Notes under the pieces: model-generated
Seen by the model: the letters and a program-made list of their open reading frames with translations, nothing else
The model's database searches: none
Told to the model about the DNA's origin: nothing
Program-made: the position numbers and the translations under genes
Part shown: one piece after another, positions 9,583 through 19,420 of the stretch
How the letters are laid out: the number at the start of each line of letters is the position of its first letter
Position numbering within the stretch: the first letter of the stretch is position 1
Source: Alphaproteobacteria bacterium
GTDB taxonomy: Bacteria; Pseudomonadota; Alphaproteobacteria; UBA8366
Assembly: GCA_028281325.1 (NCBI GenBank)
Contig: JANQKC010000021.1
Coordinates: forward strand, 62,001-126,000
DNA length: 64,000 nucleotides
Direction: 5' to 3'

Positions 9583-10428
9583 CTATTTCGGCGCCATCTC
9601 GGCGATGATCGCGGCGGCGGGGGCGGCCAACTCACCGTTCGAGTGCCCCACGCCTGGCACCGTCTCGATCCGCCAATTGAACGGCACGCCGAGACGCTCC
9701 GCCTCGCGCCGGGCGGTCTCAAAGTAATTCCGGCCGCGGGCGAAACGATGGGGTCCCTGGCGCATCGCCTCCGGCGTTTGACGAAGATTGGGCGTCTGCA
9801 ACGTGTCCGCTTCGCCGAGCAGGATGACCATCGGGCGCGCAAAATACGCCGTCAAAGCGGTCTTCAAGGAGTCGACACCCCCCAAGCCGTAGGGAAAAGG
9901 TTCGTCCTGGACGGGTAAGGTGTAGAAGCCGGGGTTGGCGGCGACAGCCGTATCGACAGCCCCGCTGTCGGCAAAGGTCATGTATCGGTGCACGAACTGA
10001 CCGCCGGCGGAATGGCCGAAAAGGCTGAACGTTTCGCGGCTGGTGCCGGTCAGGTCGCGCACCTGTTCGAAGATGCGGTCGATGACCGGAAGGCTCCAAT
10101 TCTTCTTCGGATTGAGCACCACGGCGCCGTCCTCATCATGGGCGAGGTTGCCGAGGGAATACGGCCAATCGTCGGGAAACTGCTCCATATCGAATTCCGG
10201 CGTGATCACCAGGAAGCCGTGCGTGTCGGCCGACGACACCCAGTTGTCGCGATAGTCGTCGGCGTTCCGGCCCATGCCGTGCATGACGAAGACGATCGGG
10301 CTCGCCGCCGTGAAACCGTTGGGTTGATGGTACCAGATGCGGATCGAAGCGCCGGTGTTTGCCGCGGGATCCTCATAGACGTACTGGCCGCTGCCAGGCT
10401 TGATTTCGGGGGTCGCACTGTTTTTCAT
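9583..10428 (-). CDS. Cytoplasmic alpha/beta hydrolase, paralogue of the neighbouring exported one
   Basis: 281 residues from the ATG at 10428; the open frame extends 27 codons further but a weak TTGGAA ribosome site precedes 10428 and homology to the paralogue begins right after it. Motifs in order are VFVMHGMGRNADDYRDNW (oxyanion loop), GHSAGG with nucleophile S140, LLGEADT, and VPGVGHS for the catalytic His. There is no signal peptide or transmembrane segment, unlike the downstream copy 48 bp away. It lies 90 bp after the ABC ATPase gene on the same strand, so it is probably part of that operon. The substrate is unknown. Confidence 0.85.
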   Translation of the reverse strand: MKNSATPEIKPGSGQYVYEDPAANTGASIRIWYHQPNGFTAASPIVFVMHGMGRNADDYRDNWVSSADTHGFLVITPEFDMEQFPDDWPYSLGNLAHDEDGAVVLNPKKNWSLPVIDRIFEQVRDLTGTSRETFSLFGHSAGGQFVHRYMTFADSGAVDTAVAANPGFYTLPVQDEPFPYGLGGVDSLKTALTAYFARPMVILLGEADTLQTPNLRQTPEAMRQGPHRFARGRNYFETARREAERLGVPFNWRIETVPGVGHSNGELAAPAAAIIAEMAPK

Positions 10429-10518
10429 GATGATTTCCAAGACGCTTCGATGACGATGATTCAAGGACCGAGGCCGTTCCGGCGGCGCGGCGTCCCGGCC
10501 GCTTCCCAATGGGGCCGA

Positions 10519-12594
10519 CTATCCGATACCCGCCGCGACATCCCGCTTCGCCGGCAGGTCCATGGCGGTATCGTCGAACAGGTGACAACGCACGAATCCC
10601 GCCGCCGTATCGGTGCCGACCGGCATCTCCGTCTTGCACCGGTCGGTCGCCTCGGGGCACCGCGGGTGGAACGAGCATCCGGGCGGCACGTCGAGCGGGT
10701 TCGGGAAACTGCCGCCGATATGCGTATCGGGAATGCCGGCGCCCGGCGTCAGGCTCAACACCGATTTCAGCAAGGCTTTGGTGTAGGGATGCTGCGGCGC
10801 GTTGAAGACCGTTTGCGCGTCGCCCATCTCCACGATCTTGCCGAGATACATCACGGCCACACGCGTCGCCATGTGCTGCACCACGGACAGGTCGTGCGTG
10901 ATCAACAGATAGGTCAAGCCGAGTTCTTCGCGCAGGTCGAGCAGCAGGTTGAGGATTTGCGACTGCACCGACACGTCGAGCGCCGATGTCGGCTCGTCGC
11001 AGATGACGACTTCGGGCTTCATGATGATCGCGCGGGCGATGGCGACCCGTTGGCGCTGCCCGCCGGACACCTGGTTCGGATAGCTGTGATACATGCGGCG
11101 CGGCAGACCGACGAGACCCATGATCTCCTCGACCATCGCCTGCCGCTCTTTCGGGTCGCCGACCTCGTGAATTTCGAGTGGACGCCCTATCGTCTGACCG
11201 ATCGTCTTGCGCGGGTTCAGCGACGAGTAGGGATCCTGGAAAATCGGCTGGATGCGCCGGGCGATGTCGCGCGGACCGGTGTCCGCCATCGGTTCGCCAT
11301 CGAGACGGACAACGCCGTCATCGATCGGCTGCAGGCCAAGCAGGATTCGCGCGAGCGTGGTCTTGCCGCAGCCGGATTCGCCGACCAGGGCCAGCACCTC
11401 GCCCTTGAAGAGGTCGAGCGATACGCCATCGACCGCGCGCAGCTTGTTTTGCTGGCGAAAGATACCGCGCCGCACGTTGAAGACGCAGCGCACGTCGTCC
11501 ATGGCGAGCAAGGGAGCCGCGCCGGAAGCGGTGGCGGGCGATACGCCTTCGTCATTCGCCGCAAACGGCCCGCCGTCCTTCACGGGTAGGGCGGCCGGCG
11601 GCGGTGCCTCCTCGACCCCGTGTTCGAGAACGCAACGGAACTGCCGGCCATTTTGCGACCTCATCGGCGCTTCGGTCGAATGGCAACGGTCCTGCGCGTA
11701 ATCGCAACGGCCCGCAAAGGCGCAGCCCTGGGTTTCGCCGATCAGCGACGGCACGATGCCGGGAATCGCGCCCAACCGGGTGCCCGGCTCGACACGGCTC
11801 GGATCCGGGATACATTCCAGCAGTCCGTGGGTGTAAGGGTGTTTCGGCGATCCGAAGACCTGCTCGGTCGTCCCGCTTTCGACGACTTCGCCCGCATACA
11901 TGACGGCGATCTTATCGGTCGTCCGCGCCACCACGCCGAGATCGTGCGTGATCAGGATCATCGTCATGCCGAGCTCGCGCTGCAGTTCGGACAACAGCAG
12001 CAGGATCTGCGCCTGGATCGTGACATCCAAGGCGGTGGTCGGTTCGTCGGCGATGATCAGTTCGGGCTCGTTCATCAGCGCCATGGCGATCATGATGCGT
12101 TGGCGCTGTCCGCCCGAAAACTGATGAGGGTATTGGGACAAGCGGCTCTTCGCCGCCGTGATGCCGACCCGTTCCAGCAAGTACTCGGCGCGGTCCAACG
12201 CTTCGGCCATCGATACGTCGCGATGCAGCAGCATGACCTGGGTGAGTTGGCGGCCGATCGTGTAGACCGGGTTGAGCGCGGTCATCGGCTCCTGAAAAAT
12301 CATCGATATCCGATTGCCGCGAATCTGCGAGGCAAGCTGCTTGTCCGACAACGACAACAGGTCGAGGCCGTCCAGTTCCAGACGGTCCGCGGTCCGGATC
12401 GCGCGTTTCGGCAGCAAGCCCATGATGGCGAGCGACGTCAGCGATTTTCCGCAACCGGACTCGCCAACGATGCCGAGCGTTTCACCCTTCTCCAGCGCAA
12501 AACCGACGCCGCGGACCGGATGAATGGAATCGACCGCCAGCGGAATTTCGACCCGGAGATTGTCGACGATGAGAAATTTTCCGTCGCCCGGCAT
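10519..12594 (-). CDS. ABC importer ATPase with two fused nucleotide-binding domains (DppD-DppF/GsiA type)
   Basis: 691 residues from ATG 12594, which lies 2 nt past the stop of the upstream permease gene; a longer frame to 12702 would overlap that permease. It contains two complete ABC ATPase domains: Walker A GESGCGKS near residue 42 and GESGCGKT near residue 415, signatures FSGGQRQRI and VSGGQRQRV, and Walker [11 protein letters not shown] and [10 protein letters not shown]. Each has the peptide-importer C-terminal extension with a cysteine cluster ([30 protein letters not shown]). It energises uptake through the two permeases encoded just upstream. Confidence 0.95.
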   Translation of the reverse strand: MPGDGKFLIVDNLRVEIPLAVDSIHPVRGVGFALEKGETLGIVGESGCGKSLTSLAIMGLLPKRAIRTADRLELDGLDLLSLSDKQLASQIRGNRISMIFQEPMTALNPVYTIGRQLTQVMLLHRDVSMAEALDRAEYLLERVGITAAKSRLSQYPHQFSGGQRQRIMIAMALMNEPELIIADEPTTALDVTIQAQILLLLSELQRELGMTMILITHDLGVVARTTDKIAVMYAGEVVESGTTEQVFGSPKHPYTHGLLECIPDPSRVEPGTRLGAIPGIVPSLIGETQGCAFAGRCDYAQDRCHSTEAPMRSQNGRQFRCVLEHGVEEAPPPAALPVKDGGPFAANDEGVSPATASGAAPLLAMDDVRCVFNVRRGIFRQQNKLRAVDGVSLDLFKGEVLALVGESGCGKTTLARILLGLQPIDDGVVRLDGEPMADTGPRDIARRIQPIFQDPYSSLNPRKTIGQTIGRPLEIHEVGDPKERQAMVEEIMGLVGLPRRMYHSYPNQVSGGQRQRVAIARAIIMKPEVVICDEPTSALDVSVQSQILNLLLDLREELGLTYLLITHDLSVVQHMATRVAVMYLGKIVEMGDAQTVFNAPQHPYTKALLKSVLSLTPGAGIPDTHIGGSFPNPLDVPPGCSFHPRCPEATDRCKTEMPVGTDTAAGFVRCHLFDDTAMDLPAKRDVAAGIG

Positions 12595-12596
12595 CG

Positions 12597-13499
12597 CTAA
12601 TTCCTGTTTTCGGGGGCGGTGACGTCGCGCACGCCGTCGCCCATCAGGTTGATGCCGATGACCAGAATGAACAACGCCACGCCCGGCAGGATCACCAACC
12701 ACGGCCGGAAGAACATCGCGCTCCTGCCTTCATTGATCATCAAGCCCCAAGCCGGCGTGGGTGGCTGCACGCCGACGCCGAGGAAGGAGAGCGCCGCCTC
12801 GGCCAGAATGGCGAACCCGACCTCGAGCGTGAACACGACAATGATCTGGTTCAGCAGGTTCGGCATGATTTCGTAAAACAGCACCTGCCGCCGGTTGCTG
12901 CCGAGCGCCCGCGCCGCGGTGATATAGTCGAATTGCCGCATTTGCATCGTCGCCGAACGCACCACCGTGAAATACAGCGTCCAGCCGAGCGCGCCGATCA
13001 GCGCGATCAGGATCGGCAAGGACGGGCGGATGAAGACGACGAGGGCCAAGATCAGCAACAGGCCCGGCAATGCGAGCTGGCAGGTGAAGAGATACATCAG
13101 GGCCTGATCGATCCGGCCGCCGAAATAACCGGCGCAGATGCCGAGCGTGACGCCGATGACGCAGCCGATCGAGGCCGCGCCCAATCCGATCAACAGTGAA
13201 ATGCGACCGCCGTAGAGAAGCCGGCTGAGGTAGTCGCGGCCGAGCGTGTCCGTCCCGAACAGGTGATCCCAAGTACCGCCTTCGACCCAGACCGGCGGCA
13301 GCAACCGGCGCGCAAGAACCTGTTCGGAAGGGTCGTATGGCGCAATCAAAGGCGCCAGGATCGCCAGCAACGAAACGAAGCAAACGATGCCGAACCCCGT
13401 CAGCAGGCCGCGATGATTGCGGATGCGCAGACGCAGCGCCTCCCCCGGGCTGAGGGCGACCGGCTCCTGTTCGGCGCTTGAGGCGGTGGCTTCGGCCAT
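12597..13499 (-). CDS. ABC importer permease (DppC-like)
   Basis: 300-residue inner-membrane permease of the dipeptide/oligopeptide/nickel family. The N-terminal OppC_N region (LRIRNHRGLLTGFGIVC) is followed by LLPPVWVEGGTWDHLFGTDTLGRDYLSRLLYG split over the first periplasmic loop, a hallmark of DppC/OppC. The EAA loop is seen as AARALGSNRRQVLFYEIMPN, which contacts the ATPase. It is encoded between the DppB-like permease (6-bp gap) and the fused ATPase (2-bp gap), so the three are one operon. Confidence 0.95.
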   Translation of the reverse strand: MAEATASSAEQEPVALSPGEALRLRIRNHRGLLTGFGIVCFVSLLAILAPLIAPYDPSEQVLARRLLPPVWVEGGTWDHLFGTDTLGRDYLSRLLYGGRISLLIGLGAASIGCVIGVTLGICAGYFGGRIDQALMYLFTCQLALPGLLLILALVVFIRPSLPILIALIGALGWTLYFTVVRSATMQMRQFDYITAARALGSNRRQVLFYEIMPNLLNQIIVVFTLEVGFAILAEAALSFLGVGVQPPTPAWGLMINEGRSAMFFRPWLVILPGVALFILVIGINLMGDGVRDVTAPENRN

Positions 13500-13505
13500 G
13501 ATCGG

Positions 13506-14423
13506 TTATCCTAGGCGAATCCGTGGATCGAGCCACGCGTTGAGAACGTCCGACAAAAACGTCAGCACGACGAACATCAGGGCGAAAATGAAGATCAACA
13601 TCTGCACGGTCGGGATGTCGGCGCCATAGATCGATTCCAGCGTCAGCCGGCCGAGGCCGTTGATCGCGAAAATCGTCTCCGTGATGAAGGATCCGTTCAA
13701 CTTCGCGCCAAGCTGTACGGCCAGGACGCTGACGACGGGCAGCAGCGCGTTGCGCAGCGCATGCCGCACCAGCAGACGATAGGTCCGGAAGCCGTTGGCG
13801 CGCGCGGTGCGGATATAGTCGGACGCCATCACGTCCAGCACACCGGTGCGCGTCAGCCGCATCACCGACGGCACGGAACTGGTGCCCAGCACGATGGCGG
13901 GCATCACGAAATGCTGCCAGGTCTCGTCGCCCGAGACCGGGAAAATCGGCACCATCACCGCGAACAGGATGATGAACATCAGGCCGAGCCAGAAGTTCGG
14001 AATCGCCTGCGCCGAAATCGCGACCGACAAGGCGAAACGGTCGACGATGCTGTTGGGCCGCATCGCGGCGATGACCCCCAGCGGGATCGCGACGATAATC
14101 GTTACGAAGACGCCCATCAGCGCGAGCTGTAACGAAACCGGCGCATGGGAAATGATGAGGTCTTCGACGGGCTGCCGCCAATAGATGCTCTTGCCGAAGT
14201 CGCCTTGCAGCACGCCGCCAAGCCAGTCCAGGTATTGAACGAAGACCGGACGATCGAAACCGTATTGTTCGCGAATTTGCGCGACAACGTCCGGTTCCGC
14301 GTCTTCGCCCGCGATCACGAGAGCGGGATCGGTCGACAAGAACAGCAGGAAATAGGTCGCGAAGGACACCGTGAACGCGACCATCAAGGCCAGGAAAGCG
14401 CGTTTTGCCGTGTACCGGAGCAT
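13506..14423 (-). CDS. ABC importer permease (DppB-like)
   Basis: 305-residue inner-membrane permease, first gene of the leftward importer operon. It starts MLRYTAKRAFLALMVAFTVS, the standard DppB/OppB opening, followed by a periplasmic loop (GEDAEPDVVAQIREQYGFDRP) and the DFGKSIYWRQPV block. The EAA loop reads ARANGFRTYRLLVRHALRN. The family spans dipeptides, glutathione, opines and nickel, so the cargo is not fixed by sequence. A short AAGG ribosome site precedes ATG 14423. Confidence 0.95.
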   Translation of the reverse strand: MLRYTAKRAFLALMVAFTVSFATYFLLFLSTDPALVIAGEDAEPDVVAQIREQYGFDRPVFVQYLDWLGGVLQGDFGKSIYWRQPVEDLIISHAPVSLQLALMGVFVTIIVAIPLGVIAAMRPNSIVDRFALSVAISAQAIPNFWLGLMFIILFAVMVPIFPVSGDETWQHFVMPAIVLGTSSVPSVMRLTRTGVLDVMASDYIRTARANGFRTYRLLVRHALRNALLPVVSVLAVQLGAKLNGSFITETIFAINGLGRLTLESIYGADIPTVQMLIFIFALMFVVLTFLSDVLNAWLDPRIRLG

Positions 14424-14926
14424 CGACCTTACCGCCGCCCCGCGCCGAATTCGGCGAAGATCTCGGCGTTTAGGACGCTTGAGCTACCCACTCGGCAACC
14501 ATGGCCGGCCGGTTCGGTCATCCGTTGCTTTACCTCCCTGTCCTGGCCGCCCATTTTTGTCTTCGCGGTCCGTACGTTAAGCATCCACGGTATTTTTCCA
14601 ATGCCGCCGGTGTCCAATACAAAGATCGAAACGAACTATGCAGAAAAAGTATGGCGAACCCGAAGGATCACCATAGGGCCCAGCGCTTTGAGCAATAAGT
14701 ATCCGGCATAAAGCCATGCCGACTTGGTATTGGACCGCCTTAAGCCGGGACGAATAGCCTAATCGTTAAGGAAATATGGCAAGGGGTGGGATGTCCCGGC
14801 GAACGGGATGATCCGCCGGTGGTGCTAGGCCTACGCTGTGGCGCTGGTGGTATGCCGGCAAAATGGCATGGGTCATGCGCCAACTGAATTGACAATGGTC
14901 GCGAAACTCTCAGGGAGGCTAAAAAG
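14424..14926. promoter_or_regulatory. 503-bp divergent intergenic region of the importer locus
   Basis: This gap separates the leftward permease operon from the rightward binding-protein gene and must hold both promoters. A ribosome site AGGGAGG lies at 14912-14918, 8 nt before ATG 14927. No convincing protein-coding frame was seen. A short inverted repeat GGCAT...ATGCC lies near 14708-14723. The LysR regulator encoded two genes along is a natural candidate to act here, but no clear operator was identified. Confidence 0.5.
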
Positions 14927-16474
14927 ATGCGAGGCGCCAAAATACTCCGGGCTGCTGTCGGCGTTCTGGTCGCAACGGCGGCGGTGGCGGTGTCACAGGT
15001 CGCGGTAGCGGGGAAGAAGAACGACACGCTGACGGTCGCCGTGCAGCGGGAAGTCCGTAACGTGGATGGGCTTTATACCAACAGTCGGCACACTTTGATC
15101 TTGATGCAACTGACCGACGACGGATTGGTCTATGTCGATCCGGAAACGTTCGAGTACAAGCCGGCTGTCGCCAAGTCATTCAAATACATCGATGACACGA
15201 CGCTGGAATTCGAACTTCGCGAGAACGTGAAATTCCATGATGGCAGCCCGTTGACGGCGGACGACGTGGTCTACACCTATGAATGGGTGCTGCAGAAAGA
15301 GAGCGGATCGCGCCAGACGAAGAAAGTGCAGCGCTGGCTCGACAGCATCGAAAAGCTCGGCCCCTACAAGGTCCGCATGAACCTCAAGCGCCCCTATCCG
15401 CTGGCGCTGCGGGACGCGGCGGTGAGCATCCAGCTTCGCAAGAAAGGCTCCTATCACGCCGAGGGCAAGGCCAACAAGGACGCGCAAAGCCTGCAGCTTA
15501 ACGGCGTCGGCCCGTACAAGATCGTCGAATTCGATCCGGGCAAGAAAGTCGTCCTGGAACGGTTCGAGGATTATTACGCCGACAGCCCGAAGGGAAAGCC
15601 GGCGATCAAGAATATCGTCTTCCGGACCATTCCCGATTGGGGAACCCAGCAGGCCGAAGCGATGAGCGGCGGCATCGACTGGATGTACAACGTCCCGACC
15701 GAGGTGGCCGAAACCATGGCCAACGCCCCCCGGACGAAACTGGTTCCGGGACCGTCCATGCGGGTCGGGTTCATCTCGATGGACTCCGCCGGCAAGACCA
15801 AAAAAGACAGCCCGTTCAAGAAACTTGAGGTGCGTCAGGCGATGATTCACGCGATCAATCGCGAGAGCATCGTCAAGCATCTCGTTAAAGGCTCGTCGAA
15901 GGTCATCCATTCGGTCTGTCACCCAGCTCAGTTCGGGTGCACCCAGGACGTCAAGAAGTACAGTTATGACCCGGCGAAATCCAAGGAGCTGTTGAAAAAA
16001 GCCGGCTATCCGGATGGCGTCGAGTTCGATTTCTGGGCCTATCGGGAACGGTCGGTGTCGGAAGCCATCGCGGCGGACCTGCGAAAGGCCGGTTTCAAGC
16101 CGAAGTTCCGCTACGTGAAGAGCAGCGTGCTCGGGCGCGCACGGCGCAGCAACGAGGTTCAGTCCTACTTTGGGACCTGGGGGTCGGGCAGCACGGCCGA
16201 CGCCGCGGCGATTGTCAGCGTTCACTGGACACTCGACAACGACCGGAACCTCACCGAGGATCCGGAAGTCGCGAAATACGTCGTGGCGGCCGAGGCGTCC
16301 ACCGATCCGGAAGTTCGCAAGGCAGCGTATGACAAGGCATTGGGCCTGATCGCGGAGCGGGCGCTCAAGGTGCCGCTGTACGCCTTTTCCTTGAACTACA
16401 TCGTCTCGAAGGAACTCGATTTCGAAGCGCCCGGCGACGGGCTGCCGCGTCTTTTCCTCGCCAAGTGGAAATAG
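14927..16474 (+). CDS. Periplasmic solute-binding protein of the ABC importer (SBP family 5)
   Basis: 515 residues with a signal peptide (MRGAKILRAAVGVLVATAAV..., cleavage near AVAGKK). The mature part has family-5 hallmarks: LTDDGLVYVDPETFEYKPAVAKS, LEFELRENVKFHDGSPLTADDVVYTYEW split across the binding-cleft strand, and a large two-lobed C-terminal half. It delivers substrate to the divergent DppB/DppC/DppDF system; members bind peptides, opines, glycosides or metals. A strong ribosome site precedes it and a strong intrinsic terminator follows, so it is probably monocistronic and made at higher levels than the membrane components. Confidence 0.93.
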   Translation: MRGAKILRAAVGVLVATAAVAVSQVAVAGKKNDTLTVAVQREVRNVDGLYTNSRHTLILMQLTDDGLVYVDPETFEYKPAVAKSFKYIDDTTLEFELRENVKFHDGSPLTADDVVYTYEWVLQKESGSRQTKKVQRWLDSIEKLGPYKVRMNLKRPYPLALRDAAVSIQLRKKGSYHAEGKANKDAQSLQLNGVGPYKIVEFDPGKKVVLERFEDYYADSPKGKPAIKNIVFRTIPDWGTQQAEAMSGGIDWMYNVPTEVAETMANAPRTKLVPGPSMRVGFISMDSAGKTKKDSPFKKLEVRQAMIHAINRESIVKHLVKGSSKVIHSVCHPAQFGCTQDVKKYSYDPAKSKELLKKAGYPDGVEFDFWAYRERSVSEAIAADLRKAGFKPKFRYVKSSVLGRARRSNEVQSYFGTWGSGSTADAAAIVSVHWTLDNDRNLTEDPEVAKYVVAAEASTDPEVRKAAYDKALGLIAERALKVPLYAFSLNYIVSKELDFEAPGDGLPRLFLAKWK

Positions 16475-16527
16475 CACGGCGCGTCGAGACGCGGGTCGTT
16501 CGGCCTGCCGGTCCATGACGCGATACG

Positions 16528-16560
16528 GAGCCGGGGAGCGGTCGTCTCCCCGGCTCTTTT
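16528..16560 (+). terminator. Rho-independent terminator of the solute-binding protein gene
   Basis: Perfect 11-bp GC-rich stem GAGCCGGGGAG / CTCCCCGGCTC with a 7-nt loop, followed directly by TTTT. It lies 54 nt after the stop codon. Confidence 0.92.
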
Positions 16561-16716
16561 CATGCGGCCTATCCACCTCGGGTGCGACAGAGTTGCGATC
16601 CACGGCGCGGCGCGCCGCGCGTATCGGTTGCGTTGCCGCCACAGGTGCGTACCATCCATCGGGGCAGCGTTCGTGCGCGCCGCGTGCGCACCCGCCGGCA
16701 GCACCGAGGGATCGGT

Positions 16717-17610
16717 ATGGAGCTTAAGTGGCTGGAAGACTTTGTCTGCCTAGTAAAGGCGGGCAGCTTTTCGCGGGCGGCGGGCGAGCGGAACGTCACC
16801 CAACCGGCGTTCAGCCGGCGCATCCGCGCCTTGGAAGACTGGCTCGGCGTGACATTGATTGACCGGTCGTCCTATCCGGTGACGCTGACGCCCTTCGGCG
16901 AACAGTTCCTGCCGTCGGCGCAGGAAATCCTGCGCACGTCCTACGGCGCGCGCGACGATTTCCGCCTGTTGACCAAGGGGCAACCGAACACGATCACGAT
17001 CGTGACGCTGCATACGCTGTCGCTGCATGTCCTGCCGGAATTGATTACCCGGCTGCTGCGCGCGCAGGAGAACGCCAAAGCCGACATCATTTCAAGCCTG
17101 CAGGGAGTGGATCAGCATTTCGACGCCGTCACCAACGGCGTCGCCGATCTGCTTGTCACCTATGGCGACGACGCCATCGAGTCCCAATTTCTCGCCGTCA
17201 GCGTGCTGGAGGAAAAAGTGATCGGGGAGGACAAATTACTGCCGGTCGTATCCGCGCGATTTGCGGAACAGTACCGCCTCGCGAATATCAGAGAAGCCGA
17301 TCGGCAAATACCCTTTTTGGCCTATTCGAGTTTTTCTTTTACCGACAAGCTGGTGACGCCTGCGGTCAATCCGATCAGCGACCGTCTCCGGGTGGTCATA
17401 GAGAGCGGACTGAGCGAGAGCCTTAAGGCCTTTGTAATGCAGGATTTCGGGCTCGCTTGGCTGCCGGGCGCGACAATCGATAAGGAACTGAGAGCCGGTG
17501 AAATCGTCTGCGTCGGCGATGAGGACCTGTTCGTCGATCTGAAGATCAACGCCTACCGCAATAAGGACCAACCGAGCGACCTGTCGGACGCGATGTGGGA
17601 CATTCTCTAA
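16717..17610 (+). CDS. LysR-family transcriptional regulator
   Basis: 297 residues from ATG 16717, chosen because a CGAGGG ribosome site precedes it and the helix-turn-helix starts at once; the frame extends 45 codons upstream without family similarity. The N-terminal winged HTH reads LEDFVCLVKAGSFSRAAGER followed by NVTQPAFSRRIRALEDWLGV, and a PBP2-type effector domain covers residues about 90-295. It lies downstream of the solute-binding protein gene beyond the terminator and converges on the asparaginase gene. It may control the importer or asparaginase, but nothing in the sequence shows which. Confidence 0.92.
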   Translation: MELKWLEDFVCLVKAGSFSRAAGERNVTQPAFSRRIRALEDWLGVTLIDRSSYPVTLTPFGEQFLPSAQEILRTSYGARDDFRLLTKGQPNTITIVTLHTLSLHVLPELITRLLRAQENAKADIISSLQGVDQHFDAVTNGVADLLVTYGDDAIESQFLAVSVLEEKVIGEDKLLPVVSARFAEQYRLANIREADRQIPFLAYSSFSFTDKLVTPAVNPISDRLRVVIESGLSESLKAFVMQDFGLAWLPGATIDKELRAGEIVCVGDEDLFVDLKINAYRNKDQPSDLSDAMWDIL

Positions 17611-17660
17611 GCCCGGCGACCCGCGGCGTCACCGGACCGGGCGTCATCAACCGAGATCCG

Positions 17661-18704
17661 TCAGTCGTCGCCGACCTGCGCCTGCAATCTGTTCGATTGC
17701 GGTTCGCAGCCGCATATTTCCCCGACCGACCGACCGACGCTGTCGTGGACCGTCTGACGAAACAACGGCTGCAATGCCCGCACGGCGTCCGGCGTCAGAA
17801 GGTCGAGTTGCTGCAATAAATTGAGCAAGGCGAGAACGCGAGCGCGCGCGTTGCCGTCGGCGATCTTCAGCGCCACGCCGAGTCCTTGATCCGGCATGAA
17901 CGCGCATAGGAATCCTTCGGCGCCGGTCTTCATCAGGACAGCGCCGTCGGTGGCGTCAGCGATCAAGGCCGTCGGCTCGCCGGTGCCGGACATGTATTCG
18001 GGATAGCGGCGCACCGCGTCCTGAATCGTGCGGATCGCGGCTTTTCGCGTCGGCGAGGACACCGCGGCCGACGCGTACCGCGCCATCGCGATGGCCATAT
18101 CCGCGATCGACATCGCCGGCGTCGGCAAGGTGCACCCGTCGATGCCCATCGGCAGGGTCGTCGCGTCGCGGCCGAGAAGTTCCGAAAGAACTTCCAAATA
18201 CAGGGTCTGGGTCGGATGGGACCGCTCGTTATACCCTTCGACCGGCCATCCCATATGCCGCGACACGGTCAGGAAGCCGCAATGCTTTCCCGAACAATTG
18301 TGGTAACGCCGGGCCTTGCCCTTGCCGGCGCGAATGATGGCGTACGCCAGGTCCGGGTTCCGCGGCAGGTCCGGCCCGCAGGCAAGCGCCTCCTCGGTAA
18401 GGTCGAGTTGCCCCAGCCAATCCATGACGAGATCGACGTGAATATCCTCGGCGCGGTGCGACGCGCTGGCCAACGCGATATGCTGAGGCGTCAGTCCGAA
18501 TTTTTCCGCCGCTCCGGTTTCGACAAGGGCGATCGCCTGAATCGGTTTCAAGGATGAACGGGGGAAGGTGACAACCGAAGGATCACCCCAGCCATACACA
18601 ATCTGACCCGTCGCATCGGCGACGGCCGCCACGCCGAAATGGACGCTTTCCAAGACGGGTCCGCGCCATACTTCGGCGAGTTTCGCAAATTCCATTGTGC
18701 TCAT
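17661..18704 (-). CDS. Type-II (Rhizobium etli-like, PF06089) L-asparaginase
   Basis: 347 residues of the Asparaginase_II family, unrelated to the E. coli enzymes, hydrolysing asparagine to aspartate and ammonia. It keeps the Ser-Lys motif RSSLKP (S50/S51, K53), the ASASHRAED segment (S82), and the putative zinc set C137, K140 (in NCSGKHCG) and C191 (in GIDGC). These match the pattern C135/K138/C189 known for the R. etli inducible enzyme with a shift of two. It is probably cytoplasmic. The gene faces away from the phn operon; the 239-bp gap carries the Pho-box candidate. Confidence 0.9.
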   Translation of the reverse strand: MSTMEFAKLAEVWRGPVLESVHFGVAAVADATGQIVYGWGDPSVVTFPRSSLKPIQAIALVETGAAEKFGLTPQHIALASASHRAEDIHVDLVMDWLGQLDLTEEALACGPDLPRNPDLAYAIIRAGKGKARRYHNCSGKHCGFLTVSRHMGWPVEGYNERSHPTQTLYLEVLSELLGRDATTLPMGIDGCTLPTPAMSIADMAIAMARYASAAVSSPTRKAAIRTIQDAVRRYPEYMSGTGEPTALIADATDGAVLMKTGAEGFLCAFMPDQGLGVALKIADGNARARVLALLNLLQQLDLLTPDAVRALQPLFRQTVHDSVGRSVGEICGCEPQSNRLQAQVGDD

Positions 18705-18835
18705 CCCTTTATTGTCATTATGGCCCTAGACTAATTGAGGCACGCCGTCCACGGCCAAGGCAGTTTTCGAATAACCTTATTCGTGAACGGCATTTTCGAC
18801 CGCACCGCCAACGTAACGGCCGGGCTTTCCCGCAC

Positions 18836-18864
18836 CTTTAACGAGACCGTCACGAAACCGACAT
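18836..18864 (+). promoter_or_regulatory. Pho-box-like triple 11-bp repeat upstream of phnG
   Basis: Three direct heptamers in 11-bp register: CTTTAAC-N4-CCGTCAC-N4-CCGACAT. The two right-hand units (18847-18864) match the PhoB consensus CTGTCAT-N4-CTGTCAT at 6/7 and about 5/7. The site lies about 80 nt before the phnG ATG, in the position expected for a PhoB-activated promoter. Confidence 0.6.
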
Positions 18865-18943
18865 CGCTGAGGCGATAGGGTACCGCTCCAAGATGGCCGC
18901 GCACGGCGATCGCCATCTCACGACCAGCTTGACGGCCCCTGAC

Positions 18944-19408
18944 ATGAGTCGCCCTACCAAACCCGGTGAAGACATCCCCGCGCGGCAACGATGGATGGCC
19001 GTGCTTGCAAAAGCGAGCCCGGACCGCATCGAACCGCTCTGGAATGAGATTCCCGATCCGCCCGGATGGCAGTTCGTCCGACCGCCGGAATCCGGCATGG
19101 TGATGGTGCGCGCCCGCGCCGGCGGAACGGGGCAACGGTTCAACATGGGGGAGATGACCGTAACGCGTTGCGCCGTCCGCCTCGACGACGGCACCGTCGG
19201 CCATGCCTATATCGCCGGGCGCGACCGCCGCCACGCGGAACTTGCCGCGGTCCTGGATGCGCTGCTCCAGGACGAGACACGGCGCGAGACGATCGAAAAC
19301 GCGATCATCGCCCCACTCGCCGCCGCCCAGCAGGCGGAGCGTGCGGCCGTGGCGCGCAAGGCGGCGGCAACCAAGGTCGACTTCTTCACCATGGTTCGCG
19401 GTGAGTGA
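18944..19408 (+). CDS. phnG: C-P lyase core complex subunit PhnG
   Basis: 154 residues from ATG 18944. This start matches family length and the typical opening ARQRWMAVLAKA; an alternative at 18893 is only 28 nt past the Pho-box candidate and adds no conserved sequence. PhnG is part of the membrane-independent PhnGHIJ core that attaches alkylphosphonate to ribose via ATP and cleaves the C-P bond. Conserved stretches include NMGEMTVTRCAVRL and GHAYIAGRDRRHAELAAVLDAL. It is the first gene of the rightward operon. Confidence 0.93.
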   Translation: MSRPTKPGEDIPARQRWMAVLAKASPDRIEPLWNEIPDPPGWQFVRPPESGMVMVRARAGGTGQRFNMGEMTVTRCAVRLDDGTVGHAYIAGRDRRHAELAAVLDALLQDETRRETIENAIIAPLAAAQQAERAAVARKAAATKVDFFTMVRGE

Positions 19409-19420
19409 GGGAACGGCAGA

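Noticed and set aside
15176-16642. 488-codon frame antisense to the solute-binding protein gene
   Set aside because: Arg/His/Asp-rich low-similarity translation typical of the antisense frame of a high-GC gene; the plus-strand product is a clear family-5 binding protein.
17611-17660. GCCCGG...CCGGGC as a bidirectional terminator between lysR and asparaginase
   Set aside because: Six-bp arms with a 20-nt loop and no T-run; too weak to call.
18893-18943. Earlier in-frame start for phnG
   Set aside because: Lies 28 nt after the Pho-box candidate, leaving no room for a promoter and leader, and the added residues are not conserved in the family.
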